Assembly: GCA_002887195.1 (NCBI GenBank)
Contig: PJAB01000078.1
Coordinates: forward strand, 1 to 46,062
DNA: 46,062 nucleotides
Source of the DNA: Chrysochromulina parva
Taxonomy: Eukaryota > Haptophyta > Prymnesiales > Chrysochromulinaceae
Direction of reading: 5' to 3'
Both the position numbers and the translations under genes were made by a program. Below, piece after piece: positions 17,055 through 26,194 of the stretch. Below the pieces are notes generated by a model. That model saw only the letters and a list, made by a program, of their open reading frames with translations, had not been told where the DNA came from and made no database searches. Positions within the stretch are counted from its first letter, which is position 1. The number at the start of each line of letters is the position of its first letter.

Positions 17055-20000
17055 CAGCCGACGGCAAGCGGCCGGCCGGCGTGGCAAGGTCGCCAGGCGG
17101 CGCCTCGTGTGATGTTCACACAGGTGCGGTGTATAGCGACGCGAGCGCCTATTGCTCCGACAGCCCGTCGTCGAGCACGGATGAGTTGGCACTTGGGAGC
17201 CTTCCGCGCCCGTCAGACCACGACAAAGGCATCTTCCAGGGCTTCTTGTCCATCTTCCAGTTCGAGCGACACCGTGAGAAGGTCTCAGGTAAGCCCTCGG
17301 AGCTTCTTCGACGGCTCAGCGACCTCGGACCGGCACAAGACCTGCCGCGACCGCCACGGGTGTGGGCCGAAGGCAACGCACCGAGCGACGGCAGCGTCGA
17401 CGGGGACTACAGCGCGCGCGGCGATGGGGACCACAGCGCACGCGGCGAGGGCAGGCTCATGAGGCGCTCACGCAGCTCGAGAGGATCGGAAGAGGGGGGC
17501 GACGACGGCTCGTTTCGAGATCGTGAGCATCGGAAGAGTCGGAGCGGACGCGAAGGGCCCACGGGCGGCAGCTCAGGGAGCGTGCCGGACGGCGAGGCGG
17601 TGCCCGTGATCAAGGCGCTCGGCGAGGCGGCGCCGCGCCCGCCCGCGCAGGAGCGTGTCTTCGGAACCAAGGGCCCGGGCGGCTCGAAGCGCGCGGACAG
17701 CATGGAGCCCGATCGGGAGTCCTCTTCTCGCCGATCCAGCGTGTTTTCCAACTCGGGGATCTTCTCGGATCGAGGGTCGCCGAGCCGAGACGAGATGGAG
17801 CTGGTCAAGCGCAGGTACGAGGCGGCGTGCTCCGCCTTCGACCGCGAGAATGAGGAGTGGTATGCGCTCCAGCGCTCGTCCACGGTGCCGTACGCATACC
17901 GCGGCGCCAAGCCAAAGTCTCCTCCGACGGCCGCGTGCCTCGACGCGATGCGCAAGTCGTTCACGAAGGCAGAGCCGCAGCCGCTGCACCAAAAGTACCT
18001 GCTCGACCTCCTGCTCGCTGTGAAGCGAGCGTGGGAGTGCCCGCCGCCCAACTGGGCCGACAGGATGCAGGTCTCGAAGCCGGTCATCGACATCGAAGAG
18101 CCGCCCGACGGCGCGCGCCTGATCATCATCGGCGACACGCACGGCCAGCTCGCGGACGTCCTATGGATCTTTGCGGAGTACGGCCCGCCCTCGCGCAGCA
18201 ACATCTATCTCTTCAATGGTGACGTGGCCGACCGCGGCTCGCATGCAGTCGAGATCTTCGCGCTCCTCTTCGGCTACATGCTCGCCGAGCCTGGCTCCGT
18301 CTACATGTCGCGTGGGAACCACGAGAACCGCGAGATCAACGAGCGTGCGCAGCACTACGGCGGCGGCTTCGGCGAGGAGGTGCGCAACAAGTACAACGAC
18401 CACTACATGCTCGGCGGCGACGGCGCCAGGCTCTTCGAGATCTTCACTGGTCTCTTCGAGCTGCTGCCGCTCGCCTTCGTCGTCGCGGAGAAGTTGCTCG
18501 TCATCCACGGCGGCTTATGGCGCCATCGCGGTGTGACGCTCTCGCAGCTTCGCAAGCTCAACAACCGCAAGCAGTGCCCGGAGTCGCCGCAGACGTACGA
18601 CGACTACATCTTCTTCGACCTGCTCTGGTCCGACCCGCACCCCGAGGACGGCGATGGCGTGCATGAGTCCACCCGCGGTGATGGCTGTATCCTCTTCGGC
18701 CGCGACATGACCAGCGAGTTCCTCCGGCGCAACTCGCTGCAGCTGATCGTGCGCTCGCACCAGCTGCCCTCGGATGGCCATGGGTACGAGGTGCTCCACG
18801 ACGGCCGGTGCATCACCGTCTTCTCCGCCTCGAACTACGGCGGCTCCTGCTACAACGCGGGCGCGCTGCTCGTGTGGCGTCAGGGCGAGATCGATGCACA
18901 CGAGTTCATCGCACCCAACCTGCAGGCACAGCAAAAGGCTCTCGAGGATGGGAACTACGACGCGCTGCTCCGCCGCTTCTCGTCGCGAGGCCCCGAATGG
19001 GAAGATGAGGTCGGGTGCCCGGCCGAGCCGCCGCACGTGGCCCGCATCGACAGCCGAATGGTGGTGACCATCAAGCAGAGGATCTGCCGTCATCGCCACG
19101 CGCTCCTCGCCGAGTTCACCAAGGCGGACCGGACGAACAAGGGGCGGCTCGACGTGGCGGTGTGGGGCGAGTGCCTCCAGCGGACGCTCGAACTTGGCTC
19201 GAACGTGCCGTGGGCCAAGTACCAGCCATGGCTGGCCGACCTCAGCCCCGAGAGCGGCGACATTGAGTACGCCGCTTTCCTTGGCCGATACCGTGTGCGG
19301 CTGAAGGAGCAATATTCCGGATGGGCGCGAACCGTCCTACAGACCTTTTACAACTCGCTGCTCGCCGCCGACCTCCAAATCTCGGAGCTGCTCTCCTTCT
19401 TCGACCACGACGGCGACGGCCACGTGTCCATCGCCGAGTGCACGAAGGCGCTCGGCTCACTCGACCTCGGCCTATCTCCCGAGCAGATCCGGCAGCTCCT
19501 CCCCCTGCTCGGATTGGACGAGAGGGGAGCCGATGTCGACCTCGAGCGCTTCTTCAAGCGACTCGCCCTCGTAGCAGACCACACGGTGATCGCGCGCTCG
19601 CAGCAGGAGCTCGCGGACTTGCGCCAGATTGCTCAGTGGCTCGACGGCGTGTGCAAGCGTGAGCGCAAGAGCCTTCCGAGTCTCTTCATGTCGTGGGACG
19701 ACAACAACAATGGGTACTTGGACTACGACGAGTTTGTGCGCTGCTGCATCGCCACGCAGGAGAAGCTGTACAACAAGGACCCGGGCGCATTTAGCTACGT
19801 GTACACGCGGGACGAGCTCGAGGAGCTTGCGCGCACCGTCGACCAGGCAAAGACAGGGCGCATTAATTACCTGTCGTGGCTCGGTCTCTTCGCGGCGGCA
19901 GAGACCACGCCAGGCCTCTCGCCGCTGGTCGCGCGTATGAGCCCCGACTCGACCTTTACCGAGGCCGTCTGTGCGACCATCTGGACCCATGAGACGACGC

Positions 20001-20245
20001 TCCTGCGCGCTCTCCGCACCCACGACCCGCGCCACACGGGCACTGTGTCGCCCGCGCACTTCCGCGCGTCGCTCGAGACGATGAACGACTCGATCTCGCC
20101 GCCGAGTGTGCCGATCCCGCACGCTCAGCTCGGTGAGCTGATCCTCACCCTTCCGCTGAATGCAGAGGCCATGATCAACTACAAGGAGTTCCTCGCTGCC
20201 TTTGAAGTCAGAGACGCCCTCAAGGATCACCTCAAGGACGCGTGA
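16727..20245 (+). CDS. Serine/threonine protein phosphatase with EF-hands (PPEF/RdgC-like)
   Basis: 1172 residues from ATG at 16727 (codon 4 is another ATG). Residues 1-400 are disordered, with Gln and Ser homopolymers. The PPP catalytic core holds GDTHG (about 469), NGDVADRG, RGNHE (about 530), VIHGG (His about 594), RSHQ and SASNYGGSC, so the metal-binding and catalytic residues are present. One departure is Ala where most members have Val in the GDxVDRG motif. The C-terminal third has canonical EF-hand loops DHDGDGHVSIAE (about 892) and DDNNNGYLDYDE (about 990), plus further degenerate helical pairs. Phosphatase followed by EF-hands is the PPEF/RdgC arrangement, a calcium-regulated phosphatase. 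The N-terminal IQ motif of animal PPEFs was not seen, and the protein is much longer than the usual 650-750 residues. Confidence 0.9.
17021..17054 (+). repeat. AGC trinucleotide repeat (poly-Ser)
   Basis: About eleven AGC units encode a Ser run in the disordered N-terminus of the EF-hand phosphatase. A shorter CAG run (16912-16926) encodes Gln. Both are likely length-variable in frame. Confidence 0.9.
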
Positions 20246-20778
20246 GCGCCGAGCCGGGTCGACGCCCAGGGAGTGCGGCTTGCCCCCGGCCCAACTGCGG
20301 GCTCCGATTCGTGAGCCGTGATGTGGACACACTGGACGTGTGCGTGCGTGGCACGGTGGCGGCAGTTCGAGTGGCGTGGTACCGTCGTGAGTGTCCTGTG
20401 ACGTGTGATTTGCTTTGTTTCTGATTGCGTTATGTGACGGGCTCTTGCGTCCGCGCGGCCGGCCGTCGGAGTCGACGCCCCGTAGGCATGCCGCGCGGGC
20501 GGGCCGCCGCCCCGCCCGCCGACCGCGCCGGCCGGCCCGGAGCCCGGACGCGGTCAGACACCGGAGCTCACCGGGTCGATGGAGGATGGTCGATCCCGGG
20601 CGCGCTATCCGCCGTAAGGCCTAAGCGGAAAAGCGCTATCCGGATAATCACGCAAGACGCATGCCAAACAGGTCACGCATGTGACACTGGGTGTGGTCCG
20701 TGCGTAGCAAGACGTGCTTCTCCGACGTGGCAAATGATAGTTACCTCCTCTCCCGACGCTGTTAAACTGTAGAGTTCG
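20246..20778. other. Convergent intergenic region, no gene seen
   Basis: 533 nt between the phosphatase and the small plastid-type gene. Around 20492-20540 it is extremely GC-rich, with GGGCGGGC facing GCCCGCC, able to form a hairpin. No supported coding frame was seen. Confidence 0.5.
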
Positions 20779-21321
20779 TTACACACGCACCGTCCCTGCA
20801 ATCCCATCGCACAGACTGCCATGACAACGAGGCCAGTGCTCGTCACCGAGATCGATCAAAGCAAAAGGTCGGAAGGTCGCGATGAAGGCCGCGAGCTTCT
20901 GAGCGATTATGACGACGCACTCGATTTTCCACAACAGCGACGTCTTGGCGAGGATCCCAAAGAGAGCGGCAACCTCGAGCGCGCGCGTGCGTGTTGCCAC
21001 GAGCGCGTCGGCTGCAGCGGTGGTATACTTCAGTCCGAACGCCTTTGCGGAGATTGGGATGGCAAATCCGCGATCATCTGGCATCGTCTTCGGCCGCCTC
21101 GTTGGCACCACGCGGCCTGAGAAGGGCATCACGTTCCTCCTCTCTTCGAGCCGTCGGGCTTTGCCCTCGACATCAAACACAAACGTCACGATTTCGACGG
21201 CGTCTGATATGGCGAGCGTCATGGATGGGCGCGTTGGACGGGCCGATCCGATAGGATAGAATGCTGGCGCGGAAGGGAGCGTGAGAAGCAGGAGGGCTCC
21301 CGACATCGATTGAGGTCGCAT
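20779..21321 (-). CDS. Small putative plastid-targeted protein, unknown
   Basis: 180 residues from ATG at 21319-21321. The N-terminus MRPQSMSGALLLLTLPSAPA is a signal peptide, and it runs into AFYP and then a Ser/Thr/Arg/Pro-rich stretch. An aromatic residue just after Ala at the signal-peptide cleavage site, followed by a transit-peptide-like region, is the bipartite presequence of secondary (red-lineage) plastids. The mature part has a helical stretch (TAAADALVATRTRALEVAAL) and a hydrophobic segment (WKIECVVIIAQKLAAFIATF) that could be one membrane helix. I recognise no family. The opposite strand is also open in several frames, so confidence is moderate. Confidence 0.55.
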   Translation of the reverse strand: MRPQSMSGALLLLTLPSAPAFYPIGSARPTRPSMTLAISDAVEIVTFVFDVEGKARRLEERRNVMPFSGRVVPTRRPKTMPDDRGFAIPISAKAFGLKYTTAAADALVATRTRALEVAALFGILAKTSLLWKIECVVIIAQKLAAFIATFRPFALIDLGDEHWPRCHGSLCDGIAGTVRV

Positions 21322-21757
21322 CAAGAATCTTGTTCTGAATTCTTCAGAATGTGTTGATTGACAAGGAGAATCTCGTTTGTCACAGGAGCCCTCTTTAATT
21401 TAGATCACCTTTGCGTGCGGTCGGCCCATGTCGGCCTCATCATACGGCCACGTTTCATGCCGAATTCGTTCACATGACCGCACGCCCCGCGTACCACCCA
21501 GACCAAGACGGGCAGGCTTTGGGCAAGAAAGGGCACCCGCCCAATGGAGAAGAATACATACAGGGACACCGTTCGTCGCTGGAGAGGGTGTGCCCAATGG
21601 TGCCCCCGTTCGCATTTGCGAATCAAGTTGACTGCACTTGCTCTGACTTGGCGAAAAGGTCAGCTCCCCTGCGTGGACGAAAAGCCGCTTCTCATGAGCC
21701 TCACATGTGTTGCCGCCGCTGTGACAGTCGAACGCCTTCACATCACCGACCGAAACG
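21322..21757. other. Divergent intergenic region
   Basis: 436 nt between the plastid-type gene (-) and the MOSC gene (+), so both promoters should be here. An A/T-rich zone at about 21320-21405 lies next to the leftward start. Open frames on both strands look non-coding. Confidence 0.5.
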
Positions 21758-22672
21758 ATGATCGAGGGCATCTACGTCACGCCCACTGCGGGTGAGCCGA
21801 TGCTGGAGCTTAAAAACGCGGAGGTCGTCGCTGGCCGCGGCATCGTGGGCGACCGGTACTTCAAGCGGGAGGGCACGTACTCTGTCTTTCGCACGTCTGC
21901 CAAGCACCCGAACAAGCGCGAGCCGGGTCGGCACATCACACTCGTCGCAGCCGAGGGCGTCGAGGAGGCGCTGCTGATCAACGGCATCCCGCGCTTTAAG
22001 TCCCTTGGCGAGTTTCGGCGGAACGTCGTGCTGCGTGGTGTGCCCGTTGCCAAGCTGCAAGCAGGCATCGGACGCGAGGTCCGGCTGGGCGACGAGGTGG
22101 TTGTCTTCGTGCATCGCTGGTGCGTGCCGTGCATGTACAATGAGCGCAAGAACGCGCTCGACGGGCTGACAGAGGCCACCTGGGATGTGGCCGGCGTGTG
22201 CTGTGAGGTGATTCGCGGCGGGACGATCAAGGTGGGCGACACGGTGAGCATCTCGGACACGGTTGAGCTTGAACGCGTCGACGGCGGGCTGGCGCAGACG
22301 GATCCGAACTTCCTGGTGCGCCCGTCGCAGCGAACCAAAGCGATGGTCGATGCCGCGCGCGTCCGCAACAGCGCGATGCTCCAGTACCTTCTCAAGGTGG
22401 ACCCGGCCGGAGTGGTGCGCGGGATCGAGTCTTACGAAACGGTCGGTCTGCAGCTCTTTCCGAAACACAAGCGCTTCAGGCGCGGCGAAGCGTTGGAGAA
22501 GCGCTTCTGCACCATGGTCGGCATCTTTGCCGGGCTGCTCTTCTTTGTGCTCGCGATGCAGCGCGTGCAGCGATTGTGGGATGCCCGACCGATGGTCACG
22601 CGCGCCTGGATGCCCGACGTCGTGTGCGACTCTCTGCCCGTGAGCTTCCGCGTGCCGAGGCCATTTTGCTGA
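21758..22672 (+). CDS. MOSC-domain protein with C-terminal membrane helix
   Basis: 304 residues from ATG at 21758. Residues about 20-165 form a MOSC (MOCO sulfurase C-terminal) domain: VVAGRGIVGDRYF, HITLVAAEGVEEAL, EFRRNVVLRGVPVAKLQAGIG, EVRLGD and a RWCVPC motif with Cys122 and Cys125. In this superfamily a Cys at that site binds or transfers sulfur for the molybdenum cofactor (mARC, MOCO sulfurase, YiiM-like). The compact N-terminal form without the beta-barrel domain resembles bacterial standalone MOSC proteins. Residues about 245-265 (MVGIFAGLLFFVLAMQRV) are a membrane helix, which is not standard for these. A redox or sulfur-transfer role at a membrane is possible but inferred. Confidence 0.8.
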   Translation: MIEGIYVTPTAGEPMLELKNAEVVAGRGIVGDRYFKREGTYSVFRTSAKHPNKREPGRHITLVAAEGVEEALLINGIPRFKSLGEFRRNVVLRGVPVAKLQAGIGREVRLGDEVVVFVHRWCVPCMYNERKNALDGLTEATWDVAGVCCEVIRGGTIKVGDTVSISDTVELERVDGGLAQTDPNFLVRPSQRTKAMVDAARVRNSAMLQYLLKVDPAGVVRGIESYETVGLQLFPKHKRFRRGEALEKRFCTMVGIFAGLLFFVLAMQRVQRLWDARPMVTRAWMPDVVCDSLPVSFRVPRPFC

Positions 22673-23000
22673 ACGCGAAATATCTCATTATCCGGATGTA
22701 CAAGACTACACGAGAGTACAACAATGGAGTACAACTGAAGCAGCTAGGATGCATATGAGATATGTTCCCCGGTACAATGTACTTGCATTTTCACGAGACG
22801 CCTTTTGTAAGTTTTGGGGGGTCTCAGTGGGGTGATAGAAAAGTTTTTCTTTGTCTCACCGGACCGTACCTAACGGTGATACCATGTATCACAGTCTCAG
22901 TGGGGTGATACAATGTATCACACAAGGCGCGCGAGTGGGCAGGCCGCGAGGCGCGGCGACGCCGTGATGATGAATTTTCCAATCGGACCTTCGGCACAAA
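22673..23000. other. Intergenic region, promoter of the VTT-like gene
   Basis: 328 nt between two plus-strand genes. It holds a 17-nt direct repeat and two matched palindromes described separately, and an A/T-rich part (22676-22760). No gene is visible. Confidence 0.6.
22821..22921 (+). promoter_or_regulatory. Twin palindromes plus direct repeat upstream of the VTT-like gene
   Basis: GTGATACCATGTATCAC (22876-22892) and GTGATACAATGTATCAC (22905-22921) have identical 6-nt arms and a 5-nt centre differing at one base, with starts 29 nt apart. GTCTCAGTGGGGTGATA occurs at 22821-22837 and again at 22894-22910, the latter overlapping the second palindrome, so a third half-site lies at 22832. The array sits 80-180 nt before the ATG at 23001, where a transcription-factor array or stem-loops could act. 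Confidence 0.5.
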
Positions 23001-23618
23001 ATGGCCGACACACAACCGTCTGCTTCGGCGAGCGCGACGCTGTCGGGGAACTTTATGCTCGACGTCGCCACACTGTACGCCGTTGCATTTTGCGGACCGA
23101 TCTTGTTTTGGCTGCCCGGGAGCACAGAGATCCTGTCCGCTGCCTACGGACGGGCAGGCTTCTCTCCGTTGGTGGTGGGCGCCACGTGCGCATCGGGGCA
23201 ATGCACGCTGTTTGCGTTGCTATACACTTTTGGATTGCGCCTGACCGCGCGATGGGGATGGCTAAAGAGGTCAGTCGATGCCGTCGCTTATGGCAAGGGC
23301 CGCAAATATTTTGAACGCGGCAAGATAGCAATGGCGGTTGGGGCTGGAATCGCTGGCCTGCCTCCGACCGTGCCGCTCTTCACGCTCGGGCCATCCCTCC
23401 AGATGAAGCTGCCGCCGATGCTTGTCATCGTCTTTGCCTTCCGCGTCCTGCGTTTCGCGTCCTGCTGCTTTCTCGGCAGCATCGGCGCTGAGGACGGCAA
23501 GCGCTGGTGGGCCGCGCTCTACACTGCGATCACGGAAGGGACCGAATGGAGGGTGCGCACGCAGCCTGGCGACACGCGATTTGTCTACCAGGAACTGCCG
23601 ACTTCCAACGTGCGATGA
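23001..23618 (+). CDS. Small multi-pass membrane protein, VTT/YqaA-like
   Basis: 205 residues from ATG at 23001. There are about four hydrophobic segments: VATLYAVAFCGPILFWLPG, GATCASGQCTLFALLYTFGL, IAMAVGAGIAGLPPTVPLFTL and PMLVIVFAFRVLRFASCCFL. A GLPP-containing re-entrant-like stretch followed by an Arg-containing helix resembles the VTT (DedA/YqaA/SNARE-associated) family, which includes small scramblase- or transporter-like proteins. The usual acidic Glu/Asp and the classical FxxR motif are not clearly in place, so the assignment is tentative. The ends are hydrophilic and no presequence is evident. Confidence 0.65.
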   Translation: MADTQPSASASATLSGNFMLDVATLYAVAFCGPILFWLPGSTEILSAAYGRAGFSPLVVGATCASGQCTLFALLYTFGLRLTARWGWLKRSVDAVAYGKGRKYFERGKIAMAVGAGIAGLPPTVPLFTLGPSLQMKLPPMLVIVFAFRVLRFASCCFLGSIGAEDGKRWWAALYTAITEGTEWRVRTQPGDTRFVYQELPTSNVR

Positions 23619-23919
23619 GACGGCTCCGATCTCCGCGCATCTCGCCATCCGCTCCGATAGGCCCGAGCACGCGAAACTCCTGTCGCAGAGTCACAACTGC
23701 TCTCCCGCGGTCGTTGTCCTCCAAAAGTGTTGAGAGTTTCAGAGCCACTTTGGGGCGAGACCTGTTGCGAAAGAACGTGAATGCTTTCCCCCCCCCGAGA
23801 ACTTCGCGCCGTCGTGAGCGCCGTTTGGGTGGCCGTTGGGAGTCCCGTGGCGGTCAACTGTGACCCAAAGCTTGCGGAGCGAAGAAAGCGCGCAGCGGCA
23901 AAGCTTGCAGTTGGGCAAC
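23619..23919. other. Intergenic region upstream of CCT3
   Basis: 301 nt containing a C9 run at 23788-23796, which is error-prone in sequencing. The CCT3 frame is open upstream to a TTG at 23836, but that extension lacks similarity to chaperonin N-termini. A 5' UTR intron cannot be excluded. Confidence 0.5.
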
Positions 23920-25566
23920 ATGTCGCGCATGGGCAACGGTGGCATCCATGTCATGAACCAGAAGGTTCAGCGCGAGACGGGGCGCAAGGCGCAGCTCTCC
24001 AACATCGCTGCGGGCAAGGCCGTCTCCGACATCATCCGCTCGACGCTGGGCCCGCGCTCGATGCTCAAGATGATCCTCGACCCGATGGGGGGCATCGTGA
24101 TGACCAACGACGGGAACTCGATTCTGCGCGAGGTCGATGTGTCGCACCCGGCGGCCAAGTCCATGATCGAGCTTTCGCGCGCGCAGGAGGAGGAGGTTGG
24201 CGACGGCACCACATCGGTCATCGTGCTCGCTGGGGAGTATCTTGCAAAGTCGGAGGCGCTCCTTGAGCGGCACATCCATCCGACGATCATCTGCAACGGG
24301 TACCTCAAGGCCCTTGACGACGCCGTCAAGTGGCTGGACGAGCTTGCCGTCCCCCTCGACCTCAACGACAAGAAGAAGATGGCGCAGCTCGTCGAGAGCT
24401 GCACGGGCACCAAGTTTGTGTCAAAGCTTTCGGACCTGCTGGTGGGGCTGGCGCTGGACGCGGTGAGCTGCGTGGCGATGGACGACGCGGGGCGTAAGGA
24501 GATTGACATCAAGCGGTACGCGAAGACCGAGAAGATCCCGGGCGGCGACATGGAGGACTGCCGCGTGCTCAAGGGTGTGATGATCAACAAGGACGTGGTC
24601 CATTCGAAGATGCGGCGCCGGATCGAGAACCCGCGCATCCTGCTGCTCGACTGCACGCTCGAGTACAAGAAGGGCGAGTCGCAGACGCAGATCGAGCTCT
24701 CGGACGAGAAGGCGTGGGAGGTTCTGCTCGAGGAGGAGGAGAATGCCATCAAGGAGGTGTGCGCCGACATCATCGCGATGAAGCCCGACCTCGTGATCAC
24801 CGAGAAGGGCGTCTCGGACCTCGCGCAGCACTACCTGCAGAAGGCGAACATCTCGGTGCTCCGGCGCGTGCGCAAGACGGACAACAACCGCATCGCGCGT
24901 GCGTGCGGCGCCACCATCGTGCACCGCACGGGCGAGATCCAGGAGAAGGACATCGGCACCAAGTGCGGCCTCTTCTCGGTCGAGAAGATTGGCGACGAGT
25001 ACTACACGTGGCTCGTTGACTGCAAGGAGCCGAAGGCGTGCACGATCGTGCTGCGCGGCGCCTCCAAGGATGTGCTCAACGAGATCGAGCGCAACCTGGG
25101 CGACGCGATGAACATCGTGCGCACCATCATGATGGACCCGCGCCTCGTGCCGGGCGGCGGTGCCATCGAGATGACCCTCGCCAACAAGCTCATCGAGGGA
25201 TCCAAGCTGCAAGAGCCGATCATCGCGGGCGCGTACAAGGCGGCGGGCGAGGCGCTCGAGATCATCTCGCGCACGCTCCTCGAGAACTGCGCCGCCGACA
25301 TCATCCGCGTGCAGACGCAGCTGCGTGCCAAGCATGCGGGTGGCGCCAACGTGACCTGGGGCATCGACGGCGAGAAGGGCACCATGGCTGACATGAACGA
25401 GCTTGGCGTTTGGGAGCCGGTCGCGGTCAAGCAGCAGACGATCAAGACGGCCATCGAGTCGGCCTCGATGCTCCTGCGCATCGACGAGATCGTCGCCGGC
25501 ACCAGCAAGCCCGTCGTCAAGAAGCAGAGCGCGGAGCCGCAGCAGCAGGACGAGGGCGGCGAGTGA
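23920..25566 (+). CDS. CCT3: T-complex protein 1 subunit gamma (CCT3)
   Basis: 548 residues from ATG at 23920 (MSRMGNGGIHVMNQKVQRE), matching the usual 540-550 residues of CCT gamma. It is one of eight subunits of the cytosolic CCT/TRiC ring, which folds actin and tubulin using ATP. Seen are the ATP-binding segments STLGPRSMLKMILDPMGG and VMTNDGNSIL, the GDGTTS motif (about residue 93), ITEKGVSDLAQHYL, and the C-terminal nucleotide site VPGGGAIEMTLANKL. The gamma assignment rests on VQRETGRKAQLSNI at the start and on the apical VLRRVRKTDNNRIARACGA. The C-terminus is Gln/Glu/Gly-rich. The reading frame is uninterrupted and codon use is strongly GC3-biased, fitting a highly expressed gene. Confidence 0.97.
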   Translation: MSRMGNGGIHVMNQKVQRETGRKAQLSNIAAGKAVSDIIRSTLGPRSMLKMILDPMGGIVMTNDGNSILREVDVSHPAAKSMIELSRAQEEEVGDGTTSVIVLAGEYLAKSEALLERHIHPTIICNGYLKALDDAVKWLDELAVPLDLNDKKKMAQLVESCTGTKFVSKLSDLLVGLALDAVSCVAMDDAGRKEIDIKRYAKTEKIPGGDMEDCRVLKGVMINKDVVHSKMRRRIENPRILLLDCTLEYKKGESQTQIELSDEKAWEVLLEEEENAIKEVCADIIAMKPDLVITEKGVSDLAQHYLQKANISVLRRVRKTDNNRIARACGATIVHRTGEIQEKDIGTKCGLFSVEKIGDEYYTWLVDCKEPKACTIVLRGASKDVLNEIERNLGDAMNIVRTIMMDPRLVPGGGAIEMTLANKLIEGSKLQEPIIAGAYKAAGEALEIISRTLLENCAADIIRVQTQLRAKHAGGANVTWGIDGEKGTMADMNELGVWEPVAVKQQTIKTAIESASMLLRIDEIVAGTSKPVVKKQSAEPQQQDEGGE

Positions 25567-26194
25567 GCGGACGACGGACACGGCCGGAAATTTGGAGGTT
25601 GAAGCGCTCGCGCTCGAGAGGCACTGCACGATGCACACACACGTGGTCGGCTTGTTGTAGCGGTACGAGCGGGCCGGGGTCGTTCTGTACGCGGCCAATG
25701 GCGCGGCGCCGCCTTCGGGGATGCTGCAGCGCGGGGCGGGACCCAACACGCCTAATATATTCTTTTGAATGATGATTGTGCATTGACCATTGTCTGCGCC
25801 CTCCGCGAAGTGCTGTGTCTGTCGTCACGGGTTCGTCACGGGATCGCGGTTCGTGCGGCCGGTGGCGGTGGCCGGTGCGCGTCAACATACAACAAGCCTA
25901 AGTCAACGATAAAATACGATCCGTCAAACCCCATGGTGATGGCCAGTGGTACGGCATAGATGAGGACGTTGCGTTGTTCGGTTTGAACCGACGTGAGTTA
26001 CTGCATACGGCCCTTTAACGATGCACAAAAGCACATGGTGAAGATGAGATGCAACCACGGCCCACACATGCAGAGAGCACAGAGCAGCAGCACATGCACG
26101 ACCGATCAGGTGCACACTTGATGGTACGGTCGCTAGATCAAGAGGATGGTCCATACACCCTCAGGAGCAAGCCGGATGCGGCGGGCTTTAGGTT
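25567..26194. other. Convergent intergenic region, no gene seen
   Basis: 628 nt between the 3' ends of CCT3 and the exchanger gene. It is AT-richer than the flanking coding DNA. No credible frame, repeat array or RNA gene was recognised. Confidence 0.5.

Noticed and set aside
21400..21771. Minus-strand open frame between the plastid-type and MOSC genes
   Set aside because: No domain, mixed composition, and it overlaps the expected MOSC promoter and start codon.
24421..25749. Minus-strand open frame (about 442 codons) antisense to CCT3
   Set aside because: Mirror frame produced by strong GC3 bias in CCT3.
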